Source of the DNA: an uncultured Spirochaetaceae bacterium
Lineage (GTDB): Bacteria > Spirochaetota > Spirochaetia > Sphaerochaetales > Sphaerochaetaceae
Assembly: GCA_944392985.1 (NCBI GenBank)
Contig: CALXYL010000005.1
Coordinates: 1 to 64,000, forward strand
Length of the DNA: 64,000 nt
Direction: 5' to 3'
The notes under the pieces are model-generated. The model saw only the letters and a program-made list of their open reading frames with translations. It did not search any database and was not told the origin of the DNA. Below, in pieces: positions 26,861-36,038 of this stretch. Position numbers and translations under genes: made by a program. How positions within the stretch are numbered: the first letter of the stretch is position 1; every line of letters begins with the position of its first letter.

Positions 26861-27865
26861 TCAGTTCAGCGAACCGGCCTGTGCCAGTGTGATAGCAGCT
26901 GTGACGACGATATCATCGACGGAGCAGCCTCTGGAAAGATCCGAGACCGGCTTTGCAAAGCCCTGGAGGATCGGTCCATATGCCTCTGCTCCCGCAAGGC
27001 GCTGCACGAGCTTGTATCCGATGTTCCCCGCCTGGAGATCAGGGAAGATAAGTGTGTTTGCATGTCCGGCAACTGTAGAACCCTTTGCCTTGAGCGCGGC
27101 GACTTCAGGAACGATTGCCGCATCAAGCTGAAGCTCTCCATCAACCTGGAGATCAGGGCATTTCTCCTTGACCATTGCCAGTGCCGCCGTGACCTTGTCG
27201 ATGAGCTCGCCCTTTGCTGAACCCTTTGTTGAGTAGGAGAGAAGGGCGACCTTCGGCTCAGTGCCAAGGAATGTGCGGCATGACGCGGCGGATTCCTCTG
27301 CGATCTCAGCAAGCTGCTCAGCTGTCGGATTCGGGATCGTAGCGCAGTCAGCGAAGATGAATTCTCCATTGTATCCGAATTCCTTCTTATCCGTTGCCAT
27401 GACAAAGCAGGATGATGCGCTCTTGATGCCTGGCTTGCACTTGATGATCGTGAATGCCGCGCGGAGCACGTTGGCTGTTGTTGACTCAGCGCCTGCAACC
27501 ATCGCATCTGCGTATCCAAGATGGACCATCATCGCGCCCCATCTCAGTTCATCGACTATATCGATAAGGGCCTGCTCCTCTGTCATTCCCTTATGCTTGC
27601 GCATCTCATAGTATTCATGGGCGAACTCTGCCTTCTTGTCGGAGGCTTCTGGATCGCTTATGGCGATTCCGTCAAGCGAGACACCAAGAGAGGCTGCGTT
27701 TGCTCTGACCTTCTCCTCGTTGCCAACGAGTGTCACAGAGGCGGCGAGCCCCTCATCTGCGATCTTCCTTGCAGCACGGACTGTCCTTGGCTCAAGTCCT
27801 TCCGCGAGGACGAGCTTCTTTCCAGCTGCCTTTGCAAGTCCCTTCATCTTTTCTGCGAATGTCAT
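26861..27865 (-). CDS. pta: phosphate acetyltransferase
   Basis: The 334-residue length matches the short Pta form, a single PTA_PTB domain, with KLVLAEGLEPRTVRAA near 18, MVAGAESTTANVLRAAF near 125 and LSYSTKGSAKGE near 205. It converts acetyl-CoA and phosphate to acetyl phosphate, the entry to acetate and ATP in fermentation. Acetate kinase is not in this window. An AGGAG precedes ATG 27865. Confidence 0.95.
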   Translation of the reverse strand: MTFAEKMKGLAKAAGKKLVLAEGLEPRTVRAARKIADEGLAASVTLVGNEEKVRANAASLGVSLDGIAISDPEASDKKAEFAHEYYEMRKHKGMTEEQALIDIVDELRWGAMMVHLGYADAMVAGAESTTANVLRAAFTIIKCKPGIKSASSCFVMATDKKEFGYNGEFIFADCATIPNPTAEQLAEIAEESAASCRTFLGTEPKVALLSYSTKGSAKGELIDKVTAALAMVKEKCPDLQVDGELQLDAAIVPEVAALKAKGSTVAGHANTLIFPDLQAGNIGYKLVQRLAGAEAYGPILQGFAKPVSDLSRGCSVDDIVVTAAITLAQAGSLN

Positions 27866-27946
27866 ATTCTGATCTCCTTCAGGATTCCTGGATCCACATT
27901 ATCTGATGATATAACCAAACCGCATACTAGTGAAGCAGGAATGTGC

Positions 27947-27952
27947 TATGAT
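27947..27952 (+). promoter_or_regulatory. -10 element of the LRR gene, leaderless
   Basis: TGC-TATGAT, an extended -10, ends seven bases before ATG 27960. Confidence 0.5.
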
Positions 27953-27959
27953 GCGCGCT

Positions 27960-29057
27960 ATGCGCATAGGAGATTTCGAAATCAGAAAGGAAGGGAGCGA
28001 CACTTGCTCCGTCATCCAGTACAAAGGAGATGATGAGGATGTCATCATCCCGCCGCTTATTGGGAAGTACAGGCCGGTATCGATAGCCTCCTCATTCCTC
28101 CGCCGCGGCAACAGAGTGCGTTCCATCTCGATTCCCGCTTCTGTCGAGTCAATCGATGATTCATTCTTCCCCGTGTTGGAAAAGCTCTGCGCGGTTTCCG
28201 TCGGGAAGGGCAGCAGGTCATTCTGCAGTGTGGATGGCGTCTTGTATGATGCTTCTCTCTATAGTCTCCTTCTGTACCCGGCCGGTAAGGATACAAAGGA
28301 TTTCATAGCTCCTTCCCGCTTGGGAAGGGTAGCGTCGAACGCGTTCTCCGCCGGTGTCCAGATGGAGACATTCTCATATCCTCAGCGGCTTGAGGAGTTC
28401 CCCGTATTGCCTTCACAGTGCCCGCACCTGCGATCATTCATACCCCAGAGCGGAAGCGCAGAGGATGGTCCTCTTATCCATGGTAAGACGCTTCTTTTCT
28501 ATCCTCCTGCTTCGACTGCCCAGACATTCTCGATTCCCGAAGGGGTAGAAGCAATCGCGCCGATTCCTTCAGAGGCGTTCTTCCCTCCTGCCCTCCGCCG
28601 GCTATTTGTGCCTGCATCCCTGAAAAGCGGCCTTGAGAAGGCTGTCTCCAGCGTCCAATCCATTGAGGTCGATAGTATGTCATCCTGTTACCGTTCACTT
28701 GACGGAGTGCTTTTCTCCCGGAAGAGGGCCCTTCTTGCTTATCCCGGAGGCCGTAAGGACAGTATCTATTTGACTCCAGATGGAACTGACCGCATCGGGG
28801 AAGGGGCTTTCCGCTTTTCAGGGCCGAAGATCCTGGTCATCGGTGATGGGGTCACTGCCATCGGGGCAGATGCTTTTGAAGGCTCCCCGATCGAGGTGAT
28901 GATCATACCACCTAGCGTGACGGAAATCAGTGTCCATGCGCTGTATGGCGCGAAAAGGCTAAAGGAGATCCATGTACGCAAGGCAAGCATCGCAGAGATG
29001 TTCCTACGAGGAGAGGGCCGCGATGATCTCATCCGTACCACTCCGTCCTTTTTCTGA
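27960..29057 (+). CDS. BspA-like leucine-rich repeat protein
   Basis: The 365-residue protein is built of LRR_5/BspA-type units, for example SISIPASVESIDDSFF near 45 and VLVIGDGVTAIGADAFEG near 295. A short N-terminal segment (FEIRKEGSDTCSVIQYKGD) resembles the usual head of such proteins. There is no signal peptide, so it is probably cytoplasmic despite relatives being surface proteins. The start was set at 27960 by the -10 box seven bases away. Binding partner is unknown. Confidence 0.85.
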   Translation: MRIGDFEIRKEGSDTCSVIQYKGDDEDVIIPPLIGKYRPVSIASSFLRRGNRVRSISIPASVESIDDSFFPVLEKLCAVSVGKGSRSFCSVDGVLYDASLYSLLLYPAGKDTKDFIAPSRLGRVASNAFSAGVQMETFSYPQRLEEFPVLPSQCPHLRSFIPQSGSAEDGPLIHGKTLLFYPPASTAQTFSIPEGVEAIAPIPSEAFFPPALRRLFVPASLKSGLEKAVSSVQSIEVDSMSSCYRSLDGVLFSRKRALLAYPGGRKDSIYLTPDGTDRIGEGAFRFSGPKILVIGDGVTAIGADAFEGSPIEVMIIPPSVTEISVHALYGAKRLKEIHVRKASIAEMFLRGEGRDDLIRTTPSFF

Positions 29058-29086
29058 TTGTCCTCATCCTTCGATAAAGGTATTCT
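29058..29086 (+). promoter_or_regulatory. promoter of tyrA, leaderless
   Basis: TTGTCC (29058-29063), 17 bases, TATTCT (29081-29086), then seven bases to ATG 29094. Confidence 0.55.
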
Positions 29087-29093
29087 GTTCCGT

Positions 29094-29825
29094 ATGAAAG
29101 CAGCTGTTTACGGACTCGGAAGGTTCGGATCCTTCTGGGCATCATGTTTGCGGAATGCTGGGTGCGAGACCATTGCCTATTCGCGTTCAGAGCATCCGCT
29201 GCCTGAGGGCGTGAGGCGCGCGAGCGAGGAGGAGGTACTCAATGCACCGCTGCTCTTCTTCTGCGTTGCGATTTCATCCTTTGAGGATGTCCTCAGACGC
29301 GTAGGGCCTTCGATCGGGCCTGATACGATCGCAATGGATACCTGTTCGGTCAAGATACTGCCGTCCAGATGGATGAGCGACAATATCCATAATGCCCGTT
29401 CCGTGATCGCGACGCATCCGATGTTCGGCCCGGATTCAGGACGTGAAGGGATCAAGGGGCTTCCTCTTGTGATGTGCCCCGTCTCCGGTAAGGACGAGGC
29501 TTATGGGGAAGTGAGGTCGCTCTTCCTTTCAATGGGGCTTGATGTCCTTGAGATGAGCGCTGAGAAGCATGATGAGGAAGCGGCATATTCCCAGGGTGTT
29601 ACCCATTTCGTCGGGAGGACGCTTCATCAGATGGGAATGAAGCCCACTCCCATAGCAACACAGGGATACCGGAACCTGATGACGATCGTGGAGCAGACAT
29701 GCAATGACCCGATCCAGCTCTTCTACGATCTCCAGCGCTACAATCCATATGCAAAGGAGATGAGGCTTTCCCTGCAGGTTGCCATCGAGAAGGTGCTGAA
29801 TGCCCTGAGGAGGGAAGAGGGTTGA
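29094..29825 (+). CDS. tyrA: prephenate/arogenate dehydrogenase family protein
   Basis: This 243-residue protein starts with a Rossmann loop (VYGLGRFGSFWA) and carries DTCSVK near 82 and the TyrA signature THPMFGPDSG near 105, where the His is catalytic. It should make 4-hydroxyphenylpyruvate or tyrosine from prephenate or arogenate. It lacks a chorismate mutase or ACT domain and is at the short end of the family. No other aromatic gene is near. It overlaps mtaB by four bases. Confidence 0.85.
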   Translation: MKAAVYGLGRFGSFWASCLRNAGCETIAYSRSEHPLPEGVRRASEEEVLNAPLLFFCVAISSFEDVLRRVGPSIGPDTIAMDTCSVKILPSRWMSDNIHNARSVIATHPMFGPDSGREGIKGLPLVMCPVSGKDEAYGEVRSLFLSMGLDVLEMSAEKHDEEAAYSQGVTHFVGRTLHQMGMKPTPIATQGYRNLMTIVEQTCNDPIQLFYDLQRYNPYAKEMRLSLQVAIEKVLNALRREEG

Positions 29826-31102
29826 ACGTATATATCTACACCCTTGGCTGCCGGCTCAACCAGGCGGAGAGCGAGGCGATTGCCGACAGCTTCTCCCGCT
29901 GTGGATTTCCTGTCATGGAGACAGGGGAAAGCGCTGATCTCGTCATCGTCAATTCCTGTACTGTCACGCAGAAGGCCGAGCAGAAGGCAAGACGCATGAT
30001 CCGCCTGTTTGCAAGGCGCTCAGAGGTCATCGTCACTGGATGCTATGCTGCTGTGAGCCCTGACGAGGTGAAGGCCCTCTCCCCACGTGTCACGGTTTTC
30101 TCGCTCAGGGAGAAGGCTTCGCTTCTTTCCCTGCCTAAGCACGTCAGGGCCTCCATCGAAGCAGGATTGTCCCTGCATGAAGCTGTTTCATCCTTTGCAG
30201 GAAGCGTCGCAGATCCGTTTGCGTTCGATGCCACCTCGTTCCAGTACCATTCGAGGGCTTACCTGAAGATCCAGGATGGGTGCGACAACAGCTGCGGCTA
30301 CTGCCGGACGACAGTCGCAAGAGGACCATCTGTATCACTTCCATCGGATGAAGCTGTAAGAAGGGCCCTGAGGCTTGAGGAGGAGGGCTTCCATGAGATC
30401 ATGCTTACCGGTGTAAACCTGACGATGTATGATCATGATGGCTCAGGTCTGGGAGGTCTTGTCGAGAGGCTCCTCTCCGTCCTTGGCAGCGGTATCAGGC
30501 TGCGTCTTTCGTCGATGGAGCCTGACCATGTCGATGACAGGCTGCTTGATACGCTCAGCGACAGCCGCATGCAGCCTCATTTCCACATCCCGATACAGTC
30601 CGCATCTGAAAAGGTCCTGCGTATAGCGGCGAGACGGTATTCGATTGACCATGTCGACAGCATCATAGCGCGGATGAGAAAAGCCAAGGATGATCCTTTC
30701 ATTGCATGTGACGTCATCGCCGGCCTTCCGGGAGAAGGTGAGGAGGAGTTCATGGAAACCTATGATTTCCTTCTCTCCCATGATTTCTCTGCCATGCATG
30801 TGTTCCCGTATTCGCCGCGTCCTGGCACGCCCCTTTTCAGGGAGCCTCATCCGGAGGAACGTGTCAGGGATGAAAGGGCGGAGCGGCTGCGCGCCCTTTC
30901 TGCAGAGCAGAGCAGGCGGTATCTCGAGCGCCAGCTTGGCCGCAGCGTGGAGATACTTGCGGAAGAGGGATGCGAAGGTACGACAGGCAACTATCTCAAA
31001 GGCAGTCTCATCCTGCCAGATGGACGCGTTCCGATAAAGGGGATGATATACAGCGGCACGATAACATCCATCGATCCTGTGGAGGTCACTGCCGGGAGAT
31101 AG
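29822..31102 (+). CDS. mtaB: tRNA t6A37 methylthiotransferase
   Basis: This 426-residue radical SAM enzyme has an N-terminal UPF0004 domain with GCRLNQAESE at residues 9-18. The radical SAM cluster CDNSCGYC lies near 154-161, and a C-terminal TRAM-like region follows. GCRLNQAE rather than GCQMN marks MtaB/YqeV over MiaB. It adds a methylthio group to t6A at tRNA position 37. It starts with TTG 29822 overlapping the tyrA stop. Confidence 0.9.
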   Translation: MNVYIYTLGCRLNQAESEAIADSFSRCGFPVMETGESADLVIVNSCTVTQKAEQKARRMIRLFARRSEVIVTGCYAAVSPDEVKALSPRVTVFSLREKASLLSLPKHVRASIEAGLSLHEAVSSFAGSVADPFAFDATSFQYHSRAYLKIQDGCDNSCGYCRTTVARGPSVSLPSDEAVRRALRLEEEGFHEIMLTGVNLTMYDHDGSGLGGLVERLLSVLGSGIRLRLSSMEPDHVDDRLLDTLSDSRMQPHFHIPIQSASEKVLRIAARRYSIDHVDSIIARMRKAKDDPFIACDVIAGLPGEGEEEFMETYDFLLSHDFSAMHVFPYSPRPGTPLFREPHPEERVRDERAERLRALSAEQSRRYLERQLGRSVEILAEEGCEGTTGNYLKGSLILPDGRVPIKGMIYSGTITSIDPVEVTAGR

Positions 31103-31970
31103 GTTCCACGATGATCTCTGTATTCGCAGTCCTGACAACTGAATACGGCGGGATGTCGGAGGTGATCATCGTCCCCGGGTATACAGTGCTTCCCTTGCCG
31201 ATTGTCACTGGGCCGAGGATTGTCGCATTGGCATAGATCCTCACATCATCCTCAATCGTCGGATGCCTCTTCTTCCCCTGTATCGCATTGCCATGGTTCT
31301 CGACAGAGAGGGCGCCAAGGGTCACTCCATGGTGCATCCTGACATTGCATCCTATTGTGGATGTCTCCCCGATCGAGACACCTGTTCCGTGATCGATGAA
31401 GAAGCTCTCCCCGATCTCAGCACCAGGATGGATGTCGATGCCCGTCCTTGAATGGATGCTCTCGCTCATCATCCTTGGAACAAGCGGGATTCCGAGCTTG
31501 TGCATCAGATGTGCGACACGATGGACAGCCATCGCTTCCATATATGGATAGCAGAGTATGACCTCATGCACGCTCATGGAAGCGGGATCCCCTTCGTAGC
31601 CGGCAGCGGCGTCTGTCTTGAGGATCCGTCTGATTCCGGGCAGCGCTTCGCCGATCCTGTCGGAAAGGCGCTCCGCTTCCGCGTTGCTTTCCTCCTCGCT
31701 CATTCCTTCCCTTGAGTAGCGCAGGGCAAGGGCAATGGAATCACAGAGCAGATGCATCGTGCTCTCCATCAGGTATTGGATGACCCTTCTGAGCTTCTGG
31801 GGTGTCTCTGTTCCCTGATGGCCGGGGAAGAACAGCTGCATCAGCATCCTCTCAAGCGTCTCGATATCATCCATGCGGGGCAGTGGCGGGGTTTCCCTTA
31901 CGAAACCTTCCCTGTGCATCCTTGCGAAAGAATCGATGAATGGGTCAATGAATCTGTCTGGATCGTACAT
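31086..31970 (-). CDS. cysE: serine O-acetyltransferase
   Basis: The 294-residue protein has a helical N-terminal domain, then the left-handed hexapeptide-repeat region DIHPGAEIGESFFIDHGTG, with catalytic histidines in IDHGTG and VRMHHGVTLG. It makes O-acetylserine for cysteine synthesis. The start at 31970 follows from a minus-strand promoter with a seven-base gap; two upstream ATGs (31985, 32012) would lie in the promoter. Its 3' end overlaps mtaB tail to tail by 17 bases. Confidence 0.92.
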   Translation of the reverse strand: MYDPDRFIDPFIDSFARMHREGFVRETPPLPRMDDIETLERMLMQLFFPGHQGTETPQKLRRVIQYLMESTMHLLCDSIALALRYSREGMSEEESNAEAERLSDRIGEALPGIRRILKTDAAAGYEGDPASMSVHEVILCYPYMEAMAVHRVAHLMHKLGIPLVPRMMSESIHSRTGIDIHPGAEIGESFFIDHGTGVSIGETSTIGCNVRMHHGVTLGALSVENHGNAIQGKKRHPTIEDDVRIYANATILGPVTIGKGSTVYPGTMITSDIPPYSVVRTANTEIIVEPISRQ

Positions 31971-31977
31971 GTATTGG

Positions 31978-32022
31978 ATTATCATATGCCATGTGCTTTC
32001 CATCAAGTACATGGGGTATAAT
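31978..32022. promoter_or_regulatory. overlapping divergent leaderless promoters
   Basis: Minus strand for cysE: TTGATG (complement of 32001-32006), 17 bases, GATAAT (complement of 31978-31983), then seven bases to ATG 31970. Plus strand for the 83-residue gene: TATAAT (32017-32022) six bases before ATG 32029. The two promoters interleave, so polymerase occupancy of one may affect the other. Confidence 0.6.
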
Positions 32023-32028
32023 CATCAT

Positions 32029-32280
32029 ATGGCAAGGAATCCAAAGCAGAGACTGCTATCCAGAATGGCAAAAGGCCAGCATTCGGGGCCTGATGATCTT
32101 TCAGTCGGGAGGGAGGAGTTCATCCAGCTTGTGCAGCAATGCGCTGATGAAGGCCTGATCAGCGGTGCCTTCATCTCCTTCTGCGATAGCGTGAGCCCAG
32201 ACGGCATACTCGCTTCTGCTGTGCTTACGGACAAGGGGCGTGAAGCGGCAGGGAGAAGGCGGTGGCGGCTTTTCCGATGA
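32029..32280 (+). CDS. small winged-helix-like protein
   Basis: This 83-residue basic protein has a region FIQLVQQCADEGLISGAF followed by two strands and LTDKGREAAGRRR. That pattern, helix then wing ending in LTxKG, is typical of small winged-helix proteins such as YjcQ-type regulators. The assignment is tentative. It lies between cysE and birA on a leaderless promoter, and no ribosome binding site is present. Confidence 0.7.
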   Translation: MARNPKQRLLSRMAKGQHSGPDDLSVGREEFIQLVQQCADEGLISGAFISFCDSVSPDGILASAVLTDKGREAAGRRRWRLFR

Positions 32281-32304
32281 TTGCAGAAGGTGAGGCTATT
32301 TCAT

Positions 32305-32310
32305 TACAAT
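32305..32310 (+). promoter_or_regulatory. -10 element of birA, leaderless
   Basis: TACAAT ends seven bases before ATG 32318. A weak TTGCAG (32281-32286) sits 18 bases upstream. Confidence 0.45.
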
Positions 32311-32317
32311 CCATCTT

Positions 32318-33253
32318 ATGAATGTGAAGGATGAGCTATTGTCCATTCTCCTTGATGAGGAGGACGGCATCTCCGGAACCGAGCTTTCCGAGAGGATCGG
32401 CTGCTCCAGGATGGCGATTTCCAAAAGCGCCGCAGGGCTTGCCGACGAAGGCTACAGGATCCTTGTCTCCCGAAGCGGAGGCTATCGTCTTGAGAAGAGC
32501 GATGTCCTTTCGTCTGTGACGCTTGGCCATTCCTTCAGTATTCCCGTTTACTACCGCCCTGTATGCAAAAGCACGATGATTGAGGCCAAGGCCCTTGTGA
32601 ACCAGGGAGCAGAAGCGCCTTTCGCAGTTATCGCTGGCCGTCAGGAAGGAGGAAGGGGAAGGCTTGGCCGCAGTTTCTTCTCCCCCGAAGGCGGGGTCTA
32701 TCTCTCCATCGTCATCCCAGGAACCTCGATTCCTTCCCCTGACATGCTTACAACGGCATCCTGCCTAGCTGTCGTGAGGGCGATCGAGGCACTGACGGGA
32801 ATCGGATGCTCGATAAAATGGGTCAATGATATCTACATCCACGGACGGAAGGCAGTCGGGATCCTTACTGAGGGGCTTGTCAATATGGAGGAGGGCGGTC
32901 TCTCAAGCGCTGTTGTCGGCATCGGTGTCAATCTGAGGCCAGACGCAGAGCCGATACCCGATGAACTGAAGGATAGGATGATCTATCTTTATCCTGCGTC
33001 TGAATGTCCCATAACACGTGCAGAACTTGCCTCAAGGATCGCTGATGAGGTGCTTTCGATCCTTGATGAGGATTTCATCGATGAGTACCGCAGCCGCTGC
33101 TTCATACTCGGCAGTGCCGTCACTGTGATAAGGAATGGACTCTCCCGCGCGGCAGTTGCGCTGGACGTGGATGATCATGCCCATCTTGTGGTAAGGTATC
33201 TCGATGGCAGTATAGAAGCCCTCTCTTCCGGAGAGGTCACACTTAGAATCTGA
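32318..33253 (+). CDS. birA: biotin operon repressor / biotin-protein ligase
   Basis: The 311-residue protein is the bifunctional form: an N-terminal HTH (GTELSERIGCSRMAISKSA near residue 20) and a ligase domain with GRGRLGRSF near 111 (biotinyl-AMP loop), KWVNDIY near 167 and a C-terminal SH3-like domain. It attaches biotin to carboxylase carrier proteins and represses biotin genes. It is eight bases upstream of argS. Confidence 0.95.
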   Translation: MNVKDELLSILLDEEDGISGTELSERIGCSRMAISKSAAGLADEGYRILVSRSGGYRLEKSDVLSSVTLGHSFSIPVYYRPVCKSTMIEAKALVNQGAEAPFAVIAGRQEGGRGRLGRSFFSPEGGVYLSIVIPGTSIPSPDMLTTASCLAVVRAIEALTGIGCSIKWVNDIYIHGRKAVGILTEGLVNMEEGGLSSAVVGIGVNLRPDAEPIPDELKDRMIYLYPASECPITRAELASRIADEVLSILDEDFIDEYRSRCFILGSAVTVIRNGLSRAAVALDVDDHAHLVVRYLDGSIEALSSGEVTLRI

Positions 33254-33261
33254 GGTAGCAT

Positions 33262-35043
33262 ATGCTCAATGAACTGAAGAATGAATGGAAGAACGCGATA
33301 GAATCAGAGCTTAGGTCATATCTTGGCGTGGATGATATCATCCCGCTGACAATCGGGGTTCCTCCTAAGAGCGATATGGGGGATGCGGCGTTCCCGATGT
33401 TCCCTTACGCCAAGGCGGCGGGTAAGGCTCCTGCCATCATCGCGAAGGATATCATGGCAACGCTTTCTGAAAAGCCGCATCCTGAAGGGGAGATGCTCGT
33501 TGCCGGTCCTTATCTGAATATCCGCTTCGATATCCCCTCATTGGCGGATGCGATCCTTTCCGAAGCAGAGGAGAAGGATCAGGAGTATGGTCATGTCACG
33601 GATCTTGCGGGAAAGCGCGTGATGGTCGAGTTCTCCTGCCCGAACACAAACAAGCCGCTCCACCTCGGTCATATGAGGAATGACTCCCTCGGTCAGTCCG
33701 TGTCGGAGCTTCTGAAGGCTGCGGGGGCGGAGGTCATGAAGGTCAATCTGATCAACAACCGCGGCGTGCATATCTGCAAGTCGATGCTTGCGTACAAGCT
33801 CTTCGGAAACGGTGAGACTCCTGAGTCGACAGGGGAGAAGGGCGACCATTTCGTAGGCCGCTACTACGTGCGCTTTGCTGACTGGGAGAAGGAGGTTGAG
33901 AAGAGGAAGGAGGCAGATCCTTCCATCGTCTCTGATCCATCTTTCGTCGACCCTGATGAGAAGGCACAGGAGATGCTCCGCGCATGGGAATCCGGGGATC
34001 CGGAGACCAGGGCTCTGTGGGAGAAGATGAACAGATGGACGCTTGAGGGGCTTGAGGAAAGCTACAGGAACATGGGTATCTCCTTCGACAGGCTCTACTA
34101 CGAGAGCGAAACATACAAGCTGGGAAGAAGCGAGGTGATGAAGGGCCTTGATATGGGTGTATTCAGGAAGGAGGAAGATGGATCTGTGCAGGTTGATCTT
34201 TCCCCGATAGGACTGGATAAGAAAGTCCTCCTCCGCCGCGATGGCACGACGCTTTATATGACCCAGGATATCGGAACGGCTGTGAAGCGCCATGAGGACT
34301 GGCCCTTCGATTCCCTCATCTATGTCGTGGCTTCTGAACAGAACTACCACTTCAAGGTGCTCTTCTATGTCCTCTCCCTCCTTGGCTACACCTGGGCGGA
34401 AGAGCTTCACCATCTTTCATATGGCATGGTGAACCTGCCGGAAGGGAAGATGAAGAGCCGCGAAGGCACAGTCGTTGATGCCGATGATCTCCTGGAGGAG
34501 CTTACGGCACTTGCTGCATCTGAGATCGAGGCGAAGGGAAGGGAAGAGGCAGTCGGGTCTGTCAGCGAGACTGCAAGGAAGATAGCCCTGGGTGCCCTGA
34601 ACTACTACCTGCTGCAGGTCCAGCCGCAGCATGACATGGTATTCGACCCGAAGAAGTCCATCTCATTCAACGGCAATACAGGACCCTATCTGCAGTACAC
34701 CTGTGCGCGCATCTCCTCGATACTGAGGAAATCTGATGAAGGCGCAATGGGCAAGGGTGATGGATCACTGCTTGTCATTGATGATGAGAAGGCACTTCTG
34801 AAGGCTATTGAGTCCTTCCCGGAGACAGTGAGGAAGGCTGCGCTTTCATATGATCCATCGATCATAGCCTCCTTCCTCTATGAGTGTGCTAAGACATTCA
34901 GCCATTATTACCATGACAACCAGGTGCTCAAGGCTGAGACAAAGGAGCTTTCAGAGGCTCGTATCAGGCTTGTCAGGGCGCTCCGGACTGTCATGAGGAA
35001 TGGATTTGCCCTGATCGGCGTGCCCTATCTTGAGTCGATGTGA
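33262..35043 (+). CDS. argS: arginyl-tRNA synthetase
   Basis: This 593-residue class I synthetase has an N-terminal Add-1 domain, SCPNTNKPLHLGHMRN near 127 (HIGH motif as HLGH), GMVNLPEGKMKSREGT near 390 (KMSKS-type loop) and a C-terminal DALR anticodon-binding domain. It charges tRNA-Arg. Its 3' end overlaps the convergent tetR gene by 19 bases. Confidence 0.97.
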   Translation: MLNELKNEWKNAIESELRSYLGVDDIIPLTIGVPPKSDMGDAAFPMFPYAKAAGKAPAIIAKDIMATLSEKPHPEGEMLVAGPYLNIRFDIPSLADAILSEAEEKDQEYGHVTDLAGKRVMVEFSCPNTNKPLHLGHMRNDSLGQSVSELLKAAGAEVMKVNLINNRGVHICKSMLAYKLFGNGETPESTGEKGDHFVGRYYVRFADWEKEVEKRKEADPSIVSDPSFVDPDEKAQEMLRAWESGDPETRALWEKMNRWTLEGLEESYRNMGISFDRLYYESETYKLGRSEVMKGLDMGVFRKEEDGSVQVDLSPIGLDKKVLLRRDGTTLYMTQDIGTAVKRHEDWPFDSLIYVVASEQNYHFKVLFYVLSLLGYTWAEELHHLSYGMVNLPEGKMKSREGTVVDADDLLEELTALAASEIEAKGREEAVGSVSETARKIALGALNYYLLQVQPQHDMVFDPKKSISFNGNTGPYLQYTCARISSILRKSDEGAMGKGDGSLLVIDDEKALLKAIESFPETVRKAALSYDPSIIASFLYECAKTFSHYYHDNQVLKAETKELSEARIRLVRALRTVMRNGFALIGVPYLESM

Positions 35044-35576
35044 GATGTGATGAGGGATGCGAACGCGGCGGCTTCTCCAACGATGTCCGCATCCTCTCCT
35101 CTGAGCACCGCCTCAAGATGCTGCATCATAAGCGCGGAGAAGAGCGATGACAGGAATGCATCGCTCTCTCCAAGGGATGACATAATGACATCCACCTGGC
35201 TCCTGATCATCAGCGTCAGCGCTCTCGCTTCCTCCTCTGCCCTTATGTCTGTGTACCTTAGGGAGAACACTGTCCTTAGATACGGCAGCAGCCCATCATC
35301 GGAGAATATCCTGGACCATCTTTCCGCGGCCTTCCTGAGAACGCTCTCCGCATCCCCTTCAAGCTCAAGCCGGAAGCCTTTTTCCATCAGCTTCCTGTGA
35401 CCATGCTCGAACACTGCCTCGAGTATACCTTCCTTGGATGAGAACCAATGGTATATGGAAGCCTTGCTGATCCCCAGCTCCTCCGAAAGCGTCTGCATCG
35501 TCAGCCTGTCAATTCCCGAGAAAGCGATTAGACCTGTCGCTGCCTCTATGATCGCATCTTTTCCGCCTATTTTCAT
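35025..35576 (-). CDS. TetR family transcriptional regulator
   Basis: The 183-residue protein has an N-terminal TetR helix-turn-helix (RLTMQTLSEELGISKASIYHWFSSK, about residues 25-49) and an unspecific ligand domain. ATG 35576 was chosen because TATACT on the minus strand ends six bases before it. A near-palindrome between its -35 and -10 suggests that it represses itself. No neighbouring transporter or enzyme reveals the ligand. Confidence 0.9.
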   Translation of the reverse strand: MKIGGKDAIIEAATGLIAFSGIDRLTMQTLSEELGISKASIYHWFSSKEGILEAVFEHGHRKLMEKGFRLELEGDAESVLRKAAERWSRIFSDDGLLPYLRTVFSLRYTDIRAEEEARALTLMIRSQVDVIMSSLGESDAFLSSLFSALMMQHLEAVLRGEDADIVGEAAAFASLITSHIDSR

Positions 35577-35582
35577 GGGATG

Positions 35583-35611
35583 AGTATAATCTACCAAACG
35601 TTCGGTTGTAA
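35583..35611 (-). promoter_or_regulatory. tetR promoter with operator
   Basis: Minus strand: TTACAA (complement of 35606-35611), 17 bases, TATACT (complement of 35583-35588), then six bases to ATG. ACCAAACGTTCGGT (35593-35606), a 14-bp dyad with one mismatched pair, fills the spacer. Its AACGTTCG core is typical of TetR-family operators. Confidence 0.6.
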
Positions 35612-35655
35612 ATGAGGTTTTTTCGCAATTGGCCGCATTTTCCGCTCAGATCATA

Positions 35656-35684
35656 TTGCAACGGAATCTGGAATGCTGTAGAAC
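35656..35684 (+). promoter_or_regulatory. promoter of the rplU operon
   Basis: TTGCAA (35656-35661), 17 bases, TAGAAC (35679-35684), about 30 bases before rplU. Confidence 0.55.
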
Positions 35685-35714
35685 ACACAACAGACTAAGA
35701 ATAGAGGACAGGAC

Positions 35715-36026
35715 ATGTACGCACTAGTTGAAATCCTCGGCAAGCAGTACAAGGCTGAAGAAGGCAAGGAGCTGGTTGTCGATAAGCTCAGCATGGAAGA
35801 GGGTTCTTCCTATGAGATTGAGAAGGTTCTGGCTGTTGTCGATGGCGATGTGGCTAAGTTCGGCGCTCCCTATGTTGAGGGTGCCAAGGTCACAGCAACC
35901 GTTGGCAGTGAGTTCAGGGGAGAGAAGGTCAAGGTCTACAAGTTCCACAGAAGGAAGGGCTATCGCCGCACCCAGGGACACAGGGAGACCTATACCACGA
36001 TCAAGGTCGAGAAGATCGAAGGCTAA
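35715..36026 (+). CDS. rplU: 50S ribosomal protein L21
   Basis: At 103 residues this is the standard L21 length, with [16 protein letters not shown] at the start and the RNA-binding [15 protein letters not shown] near the end. It binds 23S rRNA. It begins the rplU-rpmA-obg operon, a conserved bacterial order. Confidence 0.98.
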   Translation: MYALVEILGKQYKAEEGKELVVDKLSMEEGSSYEIEKVLAVVDGDVAKFGAPYVEGAKVTATVGSEFRGEKVKVYKFHRRKGYRRTQGHRETYTTIKVEKIEG

Positions 36027-36038
36027 GGAGGGAGAGAA

